DNA of 14,536 nucleotides from NCBI RefSeq assembly GCF_035712165.1, contig NZ_DASTBH010000513.1, positions 1 to 14,536 on the forward strand, read 5' to 3'. The notes beneath the pieces are model-generated. The model was not told the origin of the DNA and made no database searches. It saw only the letters and a list, made by a program, of their open reading frames with translations. This stretch comes from DASYTH01 sp035712165 (GTDB taxonomy: Bacteria > Actinomycetota > Actinomycetes > Mycobacteriales > Pseudonocardiaceae). Made by a program: the position numbers and the translations under genes. Positions 7,496 through 13,892 of the stretch are shown here, one piece after another. Position 1 is the stretch's first letter. Every line of letters begins with the position of its first letter.

Positions 7496-7803
7496 CAGTG
7501 CAGATCCGCCAGTGAGGTGGCCACCGCGAACGGCGGGCGGCTGACCCCGCTGACCCGGTAGCGGCCCCACGGGTCCGGGTCGGACACGGCTCCGGCGGCC
7601 TGCCCCTGCGGGGTGCGCAGTTCGGCCGGACCACCGCGGTTGCCGAGCAGTGCGGCCAGTTCGGGGCTCGGGTCGATGCGCCCGTACCAGTGGTAGAAGC
7701 CGTCGATGGGCTCGAACTGGCCGCGCAGCGTCACCGTCACGGCCAGCTCGGACTCCCCGATGATCAACGTGGCCGGTCCGGCGTAGCCCTCGTCAGCACT
7801 CAT
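7495..7803 (-). CDS. DUF4873 domain-containing protein
   Basis: 102 residues. The pattern YAGPATLIIGESELAVTVTL, RGQFEPIDGFYHWYGRI, then ALLGNRGGPAELRTPQGQA and GRYRVSGVSRPPF matches DUF4873, a small beta-rich domain that in mycobacteria occurs alone or at the C-terminus of flavin-containing monooxygenases. Its biochemical role is unknown to me. ATG 7803 is the first codon of the three-gene unit. No Shine-Dalgarno precedes it, while a TACTGT -10-like hexamer ends 6 bases before ATG, so a leaderless transcript is likely. The stop overlaps the next start by one base. Association with an NAD(P)H oxidoreductase and a PPOX protein suggests an accessory or binding role in a redox step. That role is inferred from context only. 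Confidence 0.8.
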   Translation of the reverse strand: MSADEGYAGPATLIIGESELAVTVTLRGQFEPIDGFYHWYGRIDPSPELAALLGNRGGPAELRTPQGQAAGAVSDPDPWGRYRVSGVSRPPFAVATSLADLH

Positions 7804-7831
7804 GCGACGACAGTACCTGTTACCACAAGTC
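7804..7831 (-). promoter_or_regulatory. Probable promoter of the DUF4873 unit, possibly leaderless
   Basis: This 28-base gap between the stop of the GGDEF gene and ATG 7803 is AT-richer than its surroundings. Read on the minus strand it contains TACTGT (TANNNT -10 type) 6 bases from the ATG and TTGTGGTAACAGG just before. A convincing -35 is absent. The transcription start would fall at or next to the ATG. Confidence 0.35.
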
Positions 7832-8362
7832 TCAGATACCTTGTGTGCCGGTGCCGGCCACGATCACCTGGTCGCCGCCCTGGCTGCGGGCCCGCAGCAC
7901 CGCGATGTCGGCCTGTTGCACCAGTTCCGGCAGGGTCAGGCTCCGGGAGGTGCTGGGATCGCTGACCGCGACGCCGACCGACGCGGCCAGGTTGGTGATC
8001 ACCACGCCCGTGCCGGTGGCGGACAGGACCGGGATGATCGCCCGCCGGATCCTGGTGCGGATCCGGCGGGCGATCAACTCCCCCCGGTGCCGGTCCCTGG
8101 CTGGAAGGAGAACCAGGAAACCGTCACCCTCGTGGCCAACACGCCCGGCCACGTCCGTGCCGCGCAGGGCGCTCAGCAGGGCCGACGTCACGGCCCGGCG
8201 CACCGCGGCGCAGGCACGCCGCCCGTGCTGCTCGGTGATCCGGTGCAGACCCTCCAGCTCGACCAGGAGCAGCGCGGTGGCCCGGTTCCCCGTCGCGGCC
8301 AGGGCTTTCTCCGCGCGCTCGGTCCACCCCCACAGGTCGGGCAGGCCGGTCAGTCCGGTCAC
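7832..8362 (-). CDS. GGDEF-domain protein with degenerate active site
   Basis: 176 residues, a single GGDEF (diguanylate cyclase) domain with no membrane segment or sensor domain. The domain opens with the canonical LTGLPD (4-9) and has LLLVELEGLHRI where active enzymes have 'l.lDiD.Fk.iN', so the metal-binding Asp becomes Glu. The signature loop is GHEGDGFLVLL (76-86). Aligned on the following strand, GGDEF reads EGDGF, losing the catalytic Glu and carrying extra residues. RGTD (67-70) resembles the RxxD c-di-GMP inhibitory site. ASVGVAVS and LVQQADIAVLRARSQGGDQV complete the fold. It is probably a nucleotide-binding or regulatory protein, not an active cyclase. GTG 8362 is chosen because GGAG (8368-8371) sits 5 bases upstream. 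GTG 8368 is the alternative. It is divergent from the XRE cassette. Confidence 0.8.
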   Translation of the reverse strand: MTGLTGLPDLWGWTERAEKALAATGNRATALLLVELEGLHRITEQHGRRACAAVRRAVTSALLSALRGTDVAGRVGHEGDGFLVLLPARDRHRGELIARRIRTRIRRAIIPVLSATGTGVVITNLAASVGVAVSDPSTSRSLTLPELVQQADIAVLRARSQGGDQVIVAGTGTQGI

Positions 8363-8507
8363 GTGCACTCCGGGATCGTCCGTAGTTGAACAGCAACAGA
8401 GCGGAGTTCTAAGCTGTTGTTACGCCGTTATCGACTGAGGAAAGGCCAACATCCACTCGGTCGATTCACTGTAGTGGAAGCGGGCAGTGCGCTGCCAGGG
8501 AGCCGCA
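8363..8507. promoter_or_regulatory. Divergent intergenic region with inverted repeat between GGDEF and XRE genes
   Basis: 145 bases, AT-richer than the flanking genes. It holds an inverted repeat CAACAG (8394-8399) / CTGTTG (8414-8419) with a 14-base spacer. The repeat is partly doubled by an overlapping AACAGC (8389-8394) and GCTGTT (8413-8418). A second small palindrome CACTGTAGTG is at 8467-8476, about 30 bases before the XRE start. They are candidate sites for autoregulation by the adjacent XRE protein. The XRE Shine-Dalgarno AGGGAG is at 8497-8502. I cannot place -10/-35 boxes with confidence. Confidence 0.4.
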
Positions 8508-8969
8508 ATGGTTGACGACACAACCGAAGGCCGCAGTTTGGCCGACAAGCTGAACCACCTGTTCGCCCGGTACACCCCCAGAAACGGGCAGGAGTACAGC
8601 AACGAGCAGGTGGCCGCGGCGATCACGGCGCAGGGCGAGGTGAAGATCTCGCAGAGCTACATCTGGCAGCTCCGCAAGTCCAAAAAGGACAACCCCACCT
8701 ACAAGCACCTGCAGGCCCTGGCCGGCTTCTTCGGCGTTCCGGTCAGCTACTTCTTCGACGACGCGGTGACCGACCGGGTCGACCAGCAGCTGGAACGGCT
8801 GCGCTCGGAACAGTTGCGGCTGGGCGAGATCGCCGGCAGCAGCGAGGTCCAGCTGATGGCCATGCGGGCCGGCGAGCTGTCGCCGCGCCGGCGCCGGCTG
8901 GTGATGGAGCTGCTCAACGTCGTCTACCGGGAAGAGAAGGCGGAACGCAGCGGTGGCTCGAGGGAGTGA
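8508..8969 (+). CDS. XRE-family HTH transcriptional regulator, EspR-like
   Basis: 153 residues. The helix-turn-helix core spans about 10-85: LADKLNHLFARY, SNEQVAAAIT, KISQSYIWQLRKSKKDNPTY, then LQALAGFFGVPVSYFFDD. A C-terminal helical and coiled-coil segment follows (VDQQLERLRSEQLRL onward, rich in charged residues). The long first helix, the 'S..YI.QLR.....NPt...L.alA.FF.v...YF.dd' order and the short helical tail match mycobacterial EspR, a dimeric nucleoid-associated regulator. ATG 8508 is chosen because AGGGAG ends 5 bases upstream. An in-frame upstream ATG at 8487 lacks one. The metalloprotease gene starts 3 bases after the stop, so the two are translationally linked. By analogy with ImmR-ImmA and DdrO-IrrE pairs, this regulator may be a cleavage target of that protease. 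That is inference. Confidence 0.88.
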   Translation: MVDDTTEGRSLADKLNHLFARYTPRNGQEYSNEQVAAAITAQGEVKISQSYIWQLRKSKKDNPTYKHLQALAGFFGVPVSYFFDDAVTDRVDQQLERLRSEQLRLGEIAGSSEVQLMAMRAGELSPRRRRLVMELLNVVYREEKAERSGGSRE

Positions 8970-8972
8970 CCG

Positions 8973-9524
8973 GTGAGGGAACGTGAGCTGCGCCGGCGCT
9001 GCCGGCGGATACTCAACGACCTGGACATCCGTCCACCACTGGACATCGAGGAACTGTGCCGGCGGGTCGGGCAGAGCCGGGGCAAACCGATCCGGCTGAT
9101 GCCGCACCCCATTCCGGTGCCCGGTCCGTTCGGGGTATGGATCACCACCGACAGCGCCGACTACATCCTCTACCAGGAGCAGACCACCAAGGCGCACCAG
9201 AGCCACATCGTGCTGCACGAACTGGGACACATGCTGGCCGGGCACACCAGCGACGAGGAGGACGACGCGCTGCTCGCCGGGCTGTACCCGGACGCCGGAC
9301 CGGACACGTTGCGCGGTCGCTATCCCGACCTGGAGCCGGACGCGGTGCGCCGGGCGCTGCGCCGCACCTCCTACGGCACCGAACGCGAGCGCGAGGCGGA
9401 GACCGTGGCCACGATCATCCTGGAGTGGGCGTCGGTGCTCGACCGGGTCGCGCCCCGGCCGTCGCCGGACCGCACCGCGCAGCGGCTGGGCACCGCCCTG
9501 GGCGACCGGATGGGCTGGCTGTGA
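8973..9524 (+). CDS. ImmA/IrrE family zinc metallo-endopeptidase
   Basis: 183 residues. The zinc-binding motif HIVLHELGHMLAGH is present, with HELGH at 82-86. Downstream, EREREAETVATIILEW (EREREAE 137-143) matches the acidic third-ligand helix of the ImmA/IrrE family, usually written 'E.eAd.fA..lL.P'. The N-terminal helices (RRRCRRILNDLDI, PLDIEELCRRVG) are typical of the stand-alone actinobacterial form. Known relatives cleave XRE-type repressors (ImmA on ImmR, IrrE on DdrO). GTG 8973 is supported by AGGGAG at 8961-8966, 6 bases upstream and inside the end of the regulator gene. The protein has no signal peptide, so it should act in the cytoplasm. It stands between a candidate substrate (XRE) and a candidate membrane sensor (7-TM protein), 59 bases from the latter. 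Confidence 0.9.
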   Translation: MRERELRRRCRRILNDLDIRPPLDIEELCRRVGQSRGKPIRLMPHPIPVPGPFGVWITTDSADYILYQEQTTKAHQSHIVLHELGHMLAGHTSDEEDDALLAGLYPDAGPDTLRGRYPDLEPDAVRRALRRTSYGTEREREAETVATIILEWASVLDRVAPRPSPDRTAQRLGTALGDRMGWL

Positions 9525-9573
9525 CTGATTTGTTGGCGGCGTCCGGGAGGGTCACCGTTGTCCGGAGCCCGTG

Positions 9574-9578
9574 AGGAG
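9574..9578 (+). promoter_or_regulatory. Strong ribosome binding site for the 7-TM protein
   Basis: AGGAG lies 5 bases before GTG 9584 and fixes that start. The 59-base spacer after the protease gene (9525-9583) contains no clear terminator, so read-through from the XRE-protease pair is likely. Confidence 0.6.
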
Positions 9579-9583
9579 ATCGG

Positions 9584-10702
9584 GTGAACCAACTTCAGCT
9601 GACGCAGGGCCTGGTGACCTTCCTGGCGCTGGGCCTGATGCTGTACCTGCTGGTCCGCGCCCCCCGCAACGCCGCGCTGCGGGCGGTCACCATCCTGGTC
9701 GCCTGCTGGGCCGGTTCGTTCGCCCTCGATGCCGTTGCCGTGCACGGAATCCCGGCGATCGGCCTGGAACCGATCATGACCCGGCTGACCGAACACGTGC
9801 TGCAGGCCGCCGCGGGGTACTGCCTGATCGCGTTCTACCTGTTCTCGGCGCTGGACCTGCCGGCCGCCCGGCGGCAGGCGATGTGGCAGGCGGTGCCGCT
9901 CGGCGCCGCTGTGCTGATCATGACCGGGGCGACCGCGCTGATGCCGGCCGGGATCCGGGACGCGGCCGCCGTGCTGCCGTCGTCGAAGGGCGCCGGGCCG
10001 GTCTCGGCGCCCACGGTCGGCCTGCTCTACCTGACCGTGAACGTCTACATGTTCTACGCCTTCGCCACCGCGCTGCTGTGGACCCGCCGCTACGCGCGGG
10101 GGGCCGAGCCGCGGCTGCGCCGGGGACTCGCGCTGACCTCGGTGGGGCTGGTCGGGATCGTGCTGGCGCTCGCGGTGTTCATCGCGGCGAACCTGGTGCG
10201 CTGGGCCGGTGGCACGCTGCCGATGCCGGTCGTCACGGTCGGCATCGCGGCCGTGCTGATCGGCATCGTGCTGTTCCTGGTGGGCGTGGCATATCCGGTC
10301 CTCGGTATGCGCGCGGCGGCGCTGCGGGTGTGGTGGCAGCACCGCCGGGTGTACCGACGGCTCGGTCCACTGTGGACGGTGCTGAATCGGGAGTTCCCGG
10401 AGGACGCGCTGAACCGGGTGCCGGCCGGCCGGTTCCGGGACACCTTCGGGCTGACCGGCGTGCACCGCCGCTACTACCGGCGGGTGATCGAGTGCCGGGA
10501 CGGACTGGTCCGGGTCAGCCCGTATCTGGAGCCGGACGGCGCGGCGCCGCTCGCGCAGCGGCTGTGCGCCGGGCTCGCCGCCCACGCCGCCGGTGTCCCG
10601 GTGCCGCACCGGGCCCAGCCGGTGGCCGTGCCACGGGCCGACGGCCTCGAGGCCGACGCCCGGGAGTTGGTGGCGCTGTCCGACGCGCTGCGCGGCGTCT
10701 GA
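9584..10702 (+). CDS. MAB_1171c-type 7-TM membrane protein with C-terminal DUF6545 domain
   Basis: 372 residues. Seven hydrophobic segments lie at roughly 9-24, 33-52, 71-89, 102-119, 143-165, 183-206 and 217-240. A C-terminal tail of about 130 residues follows, beginning WWQHRRVYRRLGPLWTVL. The tail contains FGLTGVHRRYYRRVIECRDG and LVRVSPYL, matching the 'lyRrviEirDg...l.py' pattern of DUF6545. Databases call such proteins putative transporters, but I see no transport motif. Seven TM segments plus one cytosolic domain fit a receptor equally well. GTG 9584 has an AGGAG 5 bases upstream. It is the third gene of the XRE-protease cassette. I infer that the DUF6545 tail communicates with the protease or regulator. 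It is convergent with the MFS gene, with a terminator between. Confidence 0.82.
   Translation: MNQLQLTQGLVTFLALGLMLYLLVRAPRNAALRAVTILVACWAGSFALDAVAVHGIPAIGLEPIMTRLTEHVLQAAAGYCLIAFYLFSALDLPAARRQAMWQAVPLGAAVLIMTGATALMPAGIRDAAAVLPSSKGAGPVSAPTVGLLYLTVNVYMFYAFATALLWTRRYARGAEPRLRRGLALTSVGLVGIVLALAVFIAANLVRWAGGTLPMPVVTVGIAAVLIGIVLFLVGVAYPVLGMRAAALRVWWQHRRVYRRLGPLWTVLNREFPEDALNRVPAGRFRDTFGLTGVHRRYYRRVIECRDGLVRVSPYLEPDGAAPLAQRLCAGLAAHAAGVPVPHRAQPVAVPRADGLEADARELVALSDALRGV
10365..10377. repeat. Palindrome GTCCACTGTGGAC (copy 2 of 3)
   Basis: A perfect palindrome with 6-base arms around one base, inside the DUF6545 gene where it forces the uncommon Pro codon CCA. It is the reverse complement of the copies at 2469-2481 and 14310-14322. 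Confidence 0.6.
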
Positions 10703-10716
10703 TCCGGGGCGTAGAC

Positions 10717-10768
10717 AAAAAGGGGTTCCGCGCTCGACCGGCCTGGGGGTCACCGGGAGCACGGAACC
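10717..10768 (-). terminator. Intrinsic terminator of the MFS gene (minus strand)
   Basis: Arms GGTTCCG-C-GCTC (10724-10735) and GAGC-A-CGGAACC (10757-10768) pair with a single mismatch around a 21-base loop that can itself fold (GACC/GGTC). Read on the minus strand the hairpin is followed by CC and five T (10717-10721), the classic rho-independent form, 19 bases after the MFS stop. On the plus strand no T-run follows, so termination of the DUF6545 gene from this hairpin would be weaker. Confidence 0.75.
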
Positions 10769-10787
10769 GCCTTGATGATACACGCAC

Positions 10788-12299
10788 TCAGCCGACGTGG
10801 CTGTCAACCTTCCGGTCGAACTTCGCCAGCAGAACCCAGCAGGCCACCGCGGCGACCGCCAGCACGCCCCCGGCGACCAGCGCGGCGACGTGCATGCCGG
10901 TCAGGAACGCGGAGCGCGCCGCGGCGATGAGGGTCGCGGCCAGGTCGGCGGGCAGGTGGCCGGCCACCGCCAGCGCGCCGCCGAGCGTCTCCCCGGCCGA
11001 GCCGGCCGGCGCCACGTCGGCGATCTCGGCGCGGTAGACCGCGGCCCCGATGCTGCCGAGGATCGCGATTCCCAGCGCGCCGCCGAACTCCGAGGCGGTC
11101 TCCATCAGCGCGGCCACCGTCCCGGCCCGCTCCGGCGGGGCGTCGCCCACGATCAGTTCGGCGATCTGGGACATGCCGGCCACCAGGCCGCCGGACATCA
11201 GCGCCGCGCCCACGAGCACCGGCACCACGGTGGAGTCGACCTCGGTGCGGGTGAGCACGATCAGACCGAGCACCGACAGGCCGAACGACGCGGCGATCAG
11301 GTACGCGCGGTTGACCCCCCGCTGGCCCAGCGCGGCCACCGTCGGTGCGGCGGCGCCCACGCCCACCGCGCCGAGCAGGCTCCACAGTGCGGCCTCCAGC
11401 GGGCTCATGCCGAGCACCAGCTGCAGGTACTGGGTGGTGAAGATGGCGAACCCGGCCAGGACGAAGATGCCGAGCAGGTTCAGCGCCATGGCGACGGAGA
11501 ACGAGCGCCGCCGGAAGAGTCCCAGGTCGACCATCGGGTCGGGCCGGGTGGCCTGGCGCCGGATGAACAGGTAACCCATGACCACCCCGACGGCGACGGC
11601 GACCAGGCGGCCGGCGTCGACCCCGTGCGCGGCGAAGCCCTTGATCGCGTAGATCACCGGGAGCACGGCGGCCATCGACAGTGCGGCGCTGCCCAGGTCG
11701 AACCGGCCGGCGTCGGGGTTGCGGAACTCCGGGATCAGGACCGGGGCGATCCCCAGCAGCAGGACCATGGCCGGCAGGTTGATCAGGAACACCGAGCCCC
11801 ACCAGAAGTGTTCGAGCAGCAGGCCGGACAGGATCGGGCCGAGGGCGACGCCGAAGGTCAGGCCGGAGGTCCAGATGGTGATCGCCGTGCTGCGCTGCTT
11901 CTCGTCGTGGAACATGTTGCGGATCAGGGCGACGGTGGACGGCATCAAGGTGGCGCCGCCGACGCCGAGCAGCGCGCGGGCGGCGATCAGGGCTTCGGCG
12001 CTCGGGGCGTAGGCGGCCAGCACCGAGGCCAGACCGAACCCGACGGCGCCCAGCATGAGCAGCCGGCGCCGGCCGATCCGGTCGCCGAGCGAGCCCATGG
12101 TGATCAGCAGTCCGGCCAGGACGAACCCGTAGATGTCGAAGATCCAGAGTTGCTGGGTGGCGGTGGGCTCGAGGTCGGCGTTGATGAACGGCACGGCGAA
12201 GAACAGCACCGAGACGTCCATCGAGACCAGGAGCAGCGGCAGCATCAGCGCGGCCAGTCCGAGCCACTCCCGGCGGCCGGCCCGTGTGATGGTCTCCAT
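10788..12299 (-). CDS. MFS transporter, DHA2 (14-TM) drug:H+ antiporter family
   Basis: 503 residues. TM1 holds SMDVSVLFFAVPFI, with the Asp (28) usual for DHA2 exporters. Motif A is GSLGDRIGRRRLL (69-81), motif B lies in LIAARALLGVGGATLMPSTV (104-123), and the antiporter motif C is FGVALGPILSGLL (149-161). The length and hydrophobic pattern fit 14 TM segments, as in EmrB/QacA/LfrA-type pumps of the inner membrane. ATG 12299 has GAGGGG (12308-12313, minus strand) 8 bases upstream. The gene is divergent from a TetR regulator with shared operator-like palindromes, the standard layout of an inducible efflux pump. One operator half-site lies between its Shine-Dalgarno and start codon. An intrinsic terminator follows. 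The drug or metabolite exported cannot be told from sequence. Confidence 0.92.
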   Translation of the reverse strand: METITRAGRREWLGLAALMLPLLLVSMDVSVLFFAVPFINADLEPTATQQLWIFDIYGFVLAGLLITMGSLGDRIGRRRLLMLGAVGFGLASVLAAYAPSAEALIAARALLGVGGATLMPSTVALIRNMFHDEKQRSTAITIWTSGLTFGVALGPILSGLLLEHFWWGSVFLINLPAMVLLLGIAPVLIPEFRNPDAGRFDLGSAALSMAAVLPVIYAIKGFAAHGVDAGRLVAVAVGVVMGYLFIRRQATRPDPMVDLGLFRRRSFSVAMALNLLGIFVLAGFAIFTTQYLQLVLGMSPLEAALWSLLGAVGVGAAAPTVAALGQRGVNRAYLIAASFGLSVLGLIVLTRTEVDSTVVPVLVGAALMSGGLVAGMSQIAELIVGDAPPERAGTVAALMETASEFGGALGIAILGSIGAAVYRAEIADVAPAGSAGETLGGALAVAGHLPADLAATLIAAARSAFLTGMHVAALVAGGVLAVAAVACWVLLAKFDRKVDSHVG

Positions 12300-12300
12300 C

Positions 12301-12354
12301 TGTGTATCCCCTCTACTGTTTATGCCATACACTGAATGGTGTATGTTATACACA
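12301..12354. promoter_or_regulatory. Nested operator palindromes between MFS and TetR genes
   Basis: Four copies of GTGTAT or its complement lie in 54 AT-rich bases: 12302-12307 (+), 12327-12332 (-), 12339-12344 (+) and 12348-12353 (-). They form the perfect inverted repeats CATACAC (12326-12332) / GTGTATG (12339-12345) with a 6-base spacer, GTGTATGTTATACAC (12339-12353) with a 3-base spacer, and the outer pair TGTGTAT (12301-12307) / ATACACA (12348-12354). This is what would be expected for two TetR dimers covering both divergent promoters. Exact -10/-35 boxes are not assigned. Confidence 0.7.
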
Positions 12355-12414
12355 GAGGGGGGCGGGGACGTCAACAGGCGGTCAACCTCCCCCCAACGCG
12401 ATGGGAGCTTCCTG

Positions 12415-13152
12415 ATGCCGGCGAAGAAGGACGAGGCGGCGAGCGGGCTGGCCCGCAGCATCGAGGTGCTCTGGGGGGAGCCCGAGCGGCCCAGCCGGGG
12501 ACCGAAGCCCGGCCTGTCGGTGGCCGGGATCGTGGCGGCCGCGATCGCCGTCGCCGACTCCGAAGGGCTCGGCGCGGTCTCCATGCAGCGGGTGGCCGCC
12601 GGGTTCGGGTTCACCACCATGTCGCTGTACCGGTACGTGCCCGGCAAGTCCGAACTGCTCGACCTCATGATCGACGCGGCGGTCGGCGAGCCGCCGGACC
12701 TGCGCTCGATCCCGGGTGGTTGGCGGCCCCGGCTGGCCGTGTGGGCCCGGCTGACCCGGGACTGTTTCGTGGCGCACCCGTGGTTCATGCCCGCGGCGCT
12801 GAACCGGATGATGGGCCCGAACCAGCTCGGCTGGCTGGAAAGCGCGGTCGCCGCGCTCGCCGAGACCCGGCTGGCCGGCCAGGAACTGCTGGCGTCGGTG
12901 CTGGTGGTCAACGGCTGGGTGCGCAGCATGGCCCCGTTCGCCCCGGACCGCACCGGCGCCGACCCGACCGGCGACTGGGGCGCGGCCATGCTGCACCAGA
13001 TCAACGCCCACAGCGACCGCTTCCCCACCCTCGCCACCGCCATCGGCGCCGGCGCCCTCACTCCCGCCGGCTTCGACGACTTCGAGTTCGGACTGCAACG
13101 CGTCCTCGACGGCCTGCAGGCCTACATCGACAGCCGCGACTCGGTCAGCTGA
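12415..13152 (+). CDS. TetR/AcrR family transcriptional regulator (probable repressor of the divergent MFS pump)
   Basis: 245 residues. After an N-terminal extension of about 35 residues containing RSIEVLWGEPERPSRGPKPG, the TetR DNA-binding domain runs from about 40 to 90: IVAAAIAVADSEGLGAVSMQRVAA, then TTMSLYRYVPGKSELLDLMI, the recognition helix and conserved YRYV.gK..LL. The remainder is an all-helical ligand-binding domain of the kind found in TetR proteins with the TetR_C_1-like C-terminus. ATG 12415 is chosen from GGGAG at 12403-12407, 7 bases upstream. The open frame further left crosses the operator region and is not coding. It should bind the palindromes at 12301-12354 and release them on binding a compound exported by the pump. 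Its stop overlaps the convergent Thg1-like gene by 8 bases. Confidence 0.92.
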   Translation: MPAKKDEAASGLARSIEVLWGEPERPSRGPKPGLSVAGIVAAAIAVADSEGLGAVSMQRVAAGFGFTTMSLYRYVPGKSELLDLMIDAAVGEPPDLRSIPGGWRPRLAVWARLTRDCFVAHPWFMPAALNRMMGPNQLGWLESAVAALAETRLAGQELLASVLVVNGWVRSMAPFAPDRTGADPTGDWGAAMLHQINAHSDRFPTLATAIGAGALTPAGFDDFEFGLQRVLDGLQAYIDSRDSVS

Positions 13153-13891
13153 TCAGGTCGTTGATGAAGGTGCGGTAGGCGTCTTTCATGGGTAGGTCGC
13201 GTTCGACCCGAACCCGGCGGCGGGTGGCGGTGACCGGGGTTTCCCGGATCGGGTCGTAGCCGGGGCGCTCGAAGTTCTCCCACCACAGGCCGACACCACG
13301 ACGTTGCCAGGCGGGTATCTCGTTGAAGTTGACGCCGTGCTGGAACAGCATCTCGTTCTTGTCGGCGGGCGTCGTTCGCTCCAGCAGTCGGGTGGCCTCC
13401 TGGGGCGAGCGGCCGGCTTCGCGCAAAGTCCAGTAACACCAACCGTTGAGGCCGCAGCGGGCGGCGTCGGCCTGCCGCCAGGAGAAGTAGTCGACGACAT
13501 CGGCGCGACCGGTGCCCAGCCAGATCCGGCTGTCGAAGTGCGCGGGCCGGCCGGCCGCGTGCGTGAACGCCGCGGACGCGATTCCGGCCGAGATCGACAC
13601 GAGCTTTTCCACACTGCGGCCGAAGAGGTCCAGACCAGGGTCGAGGAGCACCGAGATCTCGTCGCTTTCGGTGTAGGCGTAGCTGCCGTCGAACTCCGAC
13701 AGGAGGGTCTGGGCGGTCGTCGCCATCAGTTCGGAGAACCGTGCGTCGTACGGCTTGTCGTAGTGCTCCCGGGTGAACCGGGAGAAGCTGCGGCCATCGA
13801 CCCGGATCACGGTCCAGGCGCCGGGCGGCACGGTGAGCGAGTGGAACCACTCCCGGGCGCGCTGACCCGCCTCGAACTCGTTGCCCAGCAC
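13145..13891 (-). CDS. Thg1-like protein (tRNA-His guanylyltransferase family, 3'-5' RNA polymerase)
   Basis: 248 residues, full length for the family. The palm-domain metal motifs are intact: IRVDGRSFSRFT with D32 and YTESDEISVLL with D77 and E78, the equivalents of the catalytic D29/D76/E77 of human THG1. HYDKPYDARF and the WRQ..D...N motif in YFSWRQADAARCGLNGW are also present. Thg1 enzymes add G(-1) to tRNA-His, and bacterial Thg1-like proteins repair 5'-truncated tRNAs by templated 3'-5' addition after activating a 5'-phosphate. Bacteria encode G(-1) in the tRNA-His gene, so a repair role is more likely here. GTG 13891 has AGGAG 4 bases upstream (13896-13900) and starts one base after the stop of the upstream P-loop kinase, implying coupled translation and function. 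It overlaps the end of the convergent TetR gene by 8 bases. Confidence 0.9.
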   Translation of the reverse strand: MLGNEFEAGQRAREWFHSLTVPPGAWTVIRVDGRSFSRFTREHYDKPYDARFSELMATTAQTLLSEFDGSYAYTESDEISVLLDPGLDLFGRSVEKLVSISAGIASAAFTHAAGRPAHFDSRIWLGTGRADVVDYFSWRQADAARCGLNGWCYWTLREAGRSPQEATRLLERTTPADKNEMLFQHGVNFNEIPAWQRRGVGLWWENFERPGYDPIRETPVTATRRRVRVERDLPMKDAYRTFINDLIS

Positions 13892-13892
13892 G

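Noticed and set aside
8973..10702. Phage or integrative-element module because of the ImmA/IrrE protease
   Set aside because: No integrase, att-like repeat, relaxase or phage structural gene is nearby, and composition is uniform with the flanks.
9371..10807. Minus-strand open frame opposite the 7-TM gene, and the plus-strand frame at 10797-12335 opposite the MFS gene
   Set aside because: Both give compositionally biased products. The opposite strands carry recognisable membrane proteins with proper start signals.
12133..12414. Upstream in-frame extension of the TetR gene
   Set aside because: It crosses the operator palindromes and antisense MFS sequence. The GGGAG-supported ATG at 12415 fits the family N-terminus.
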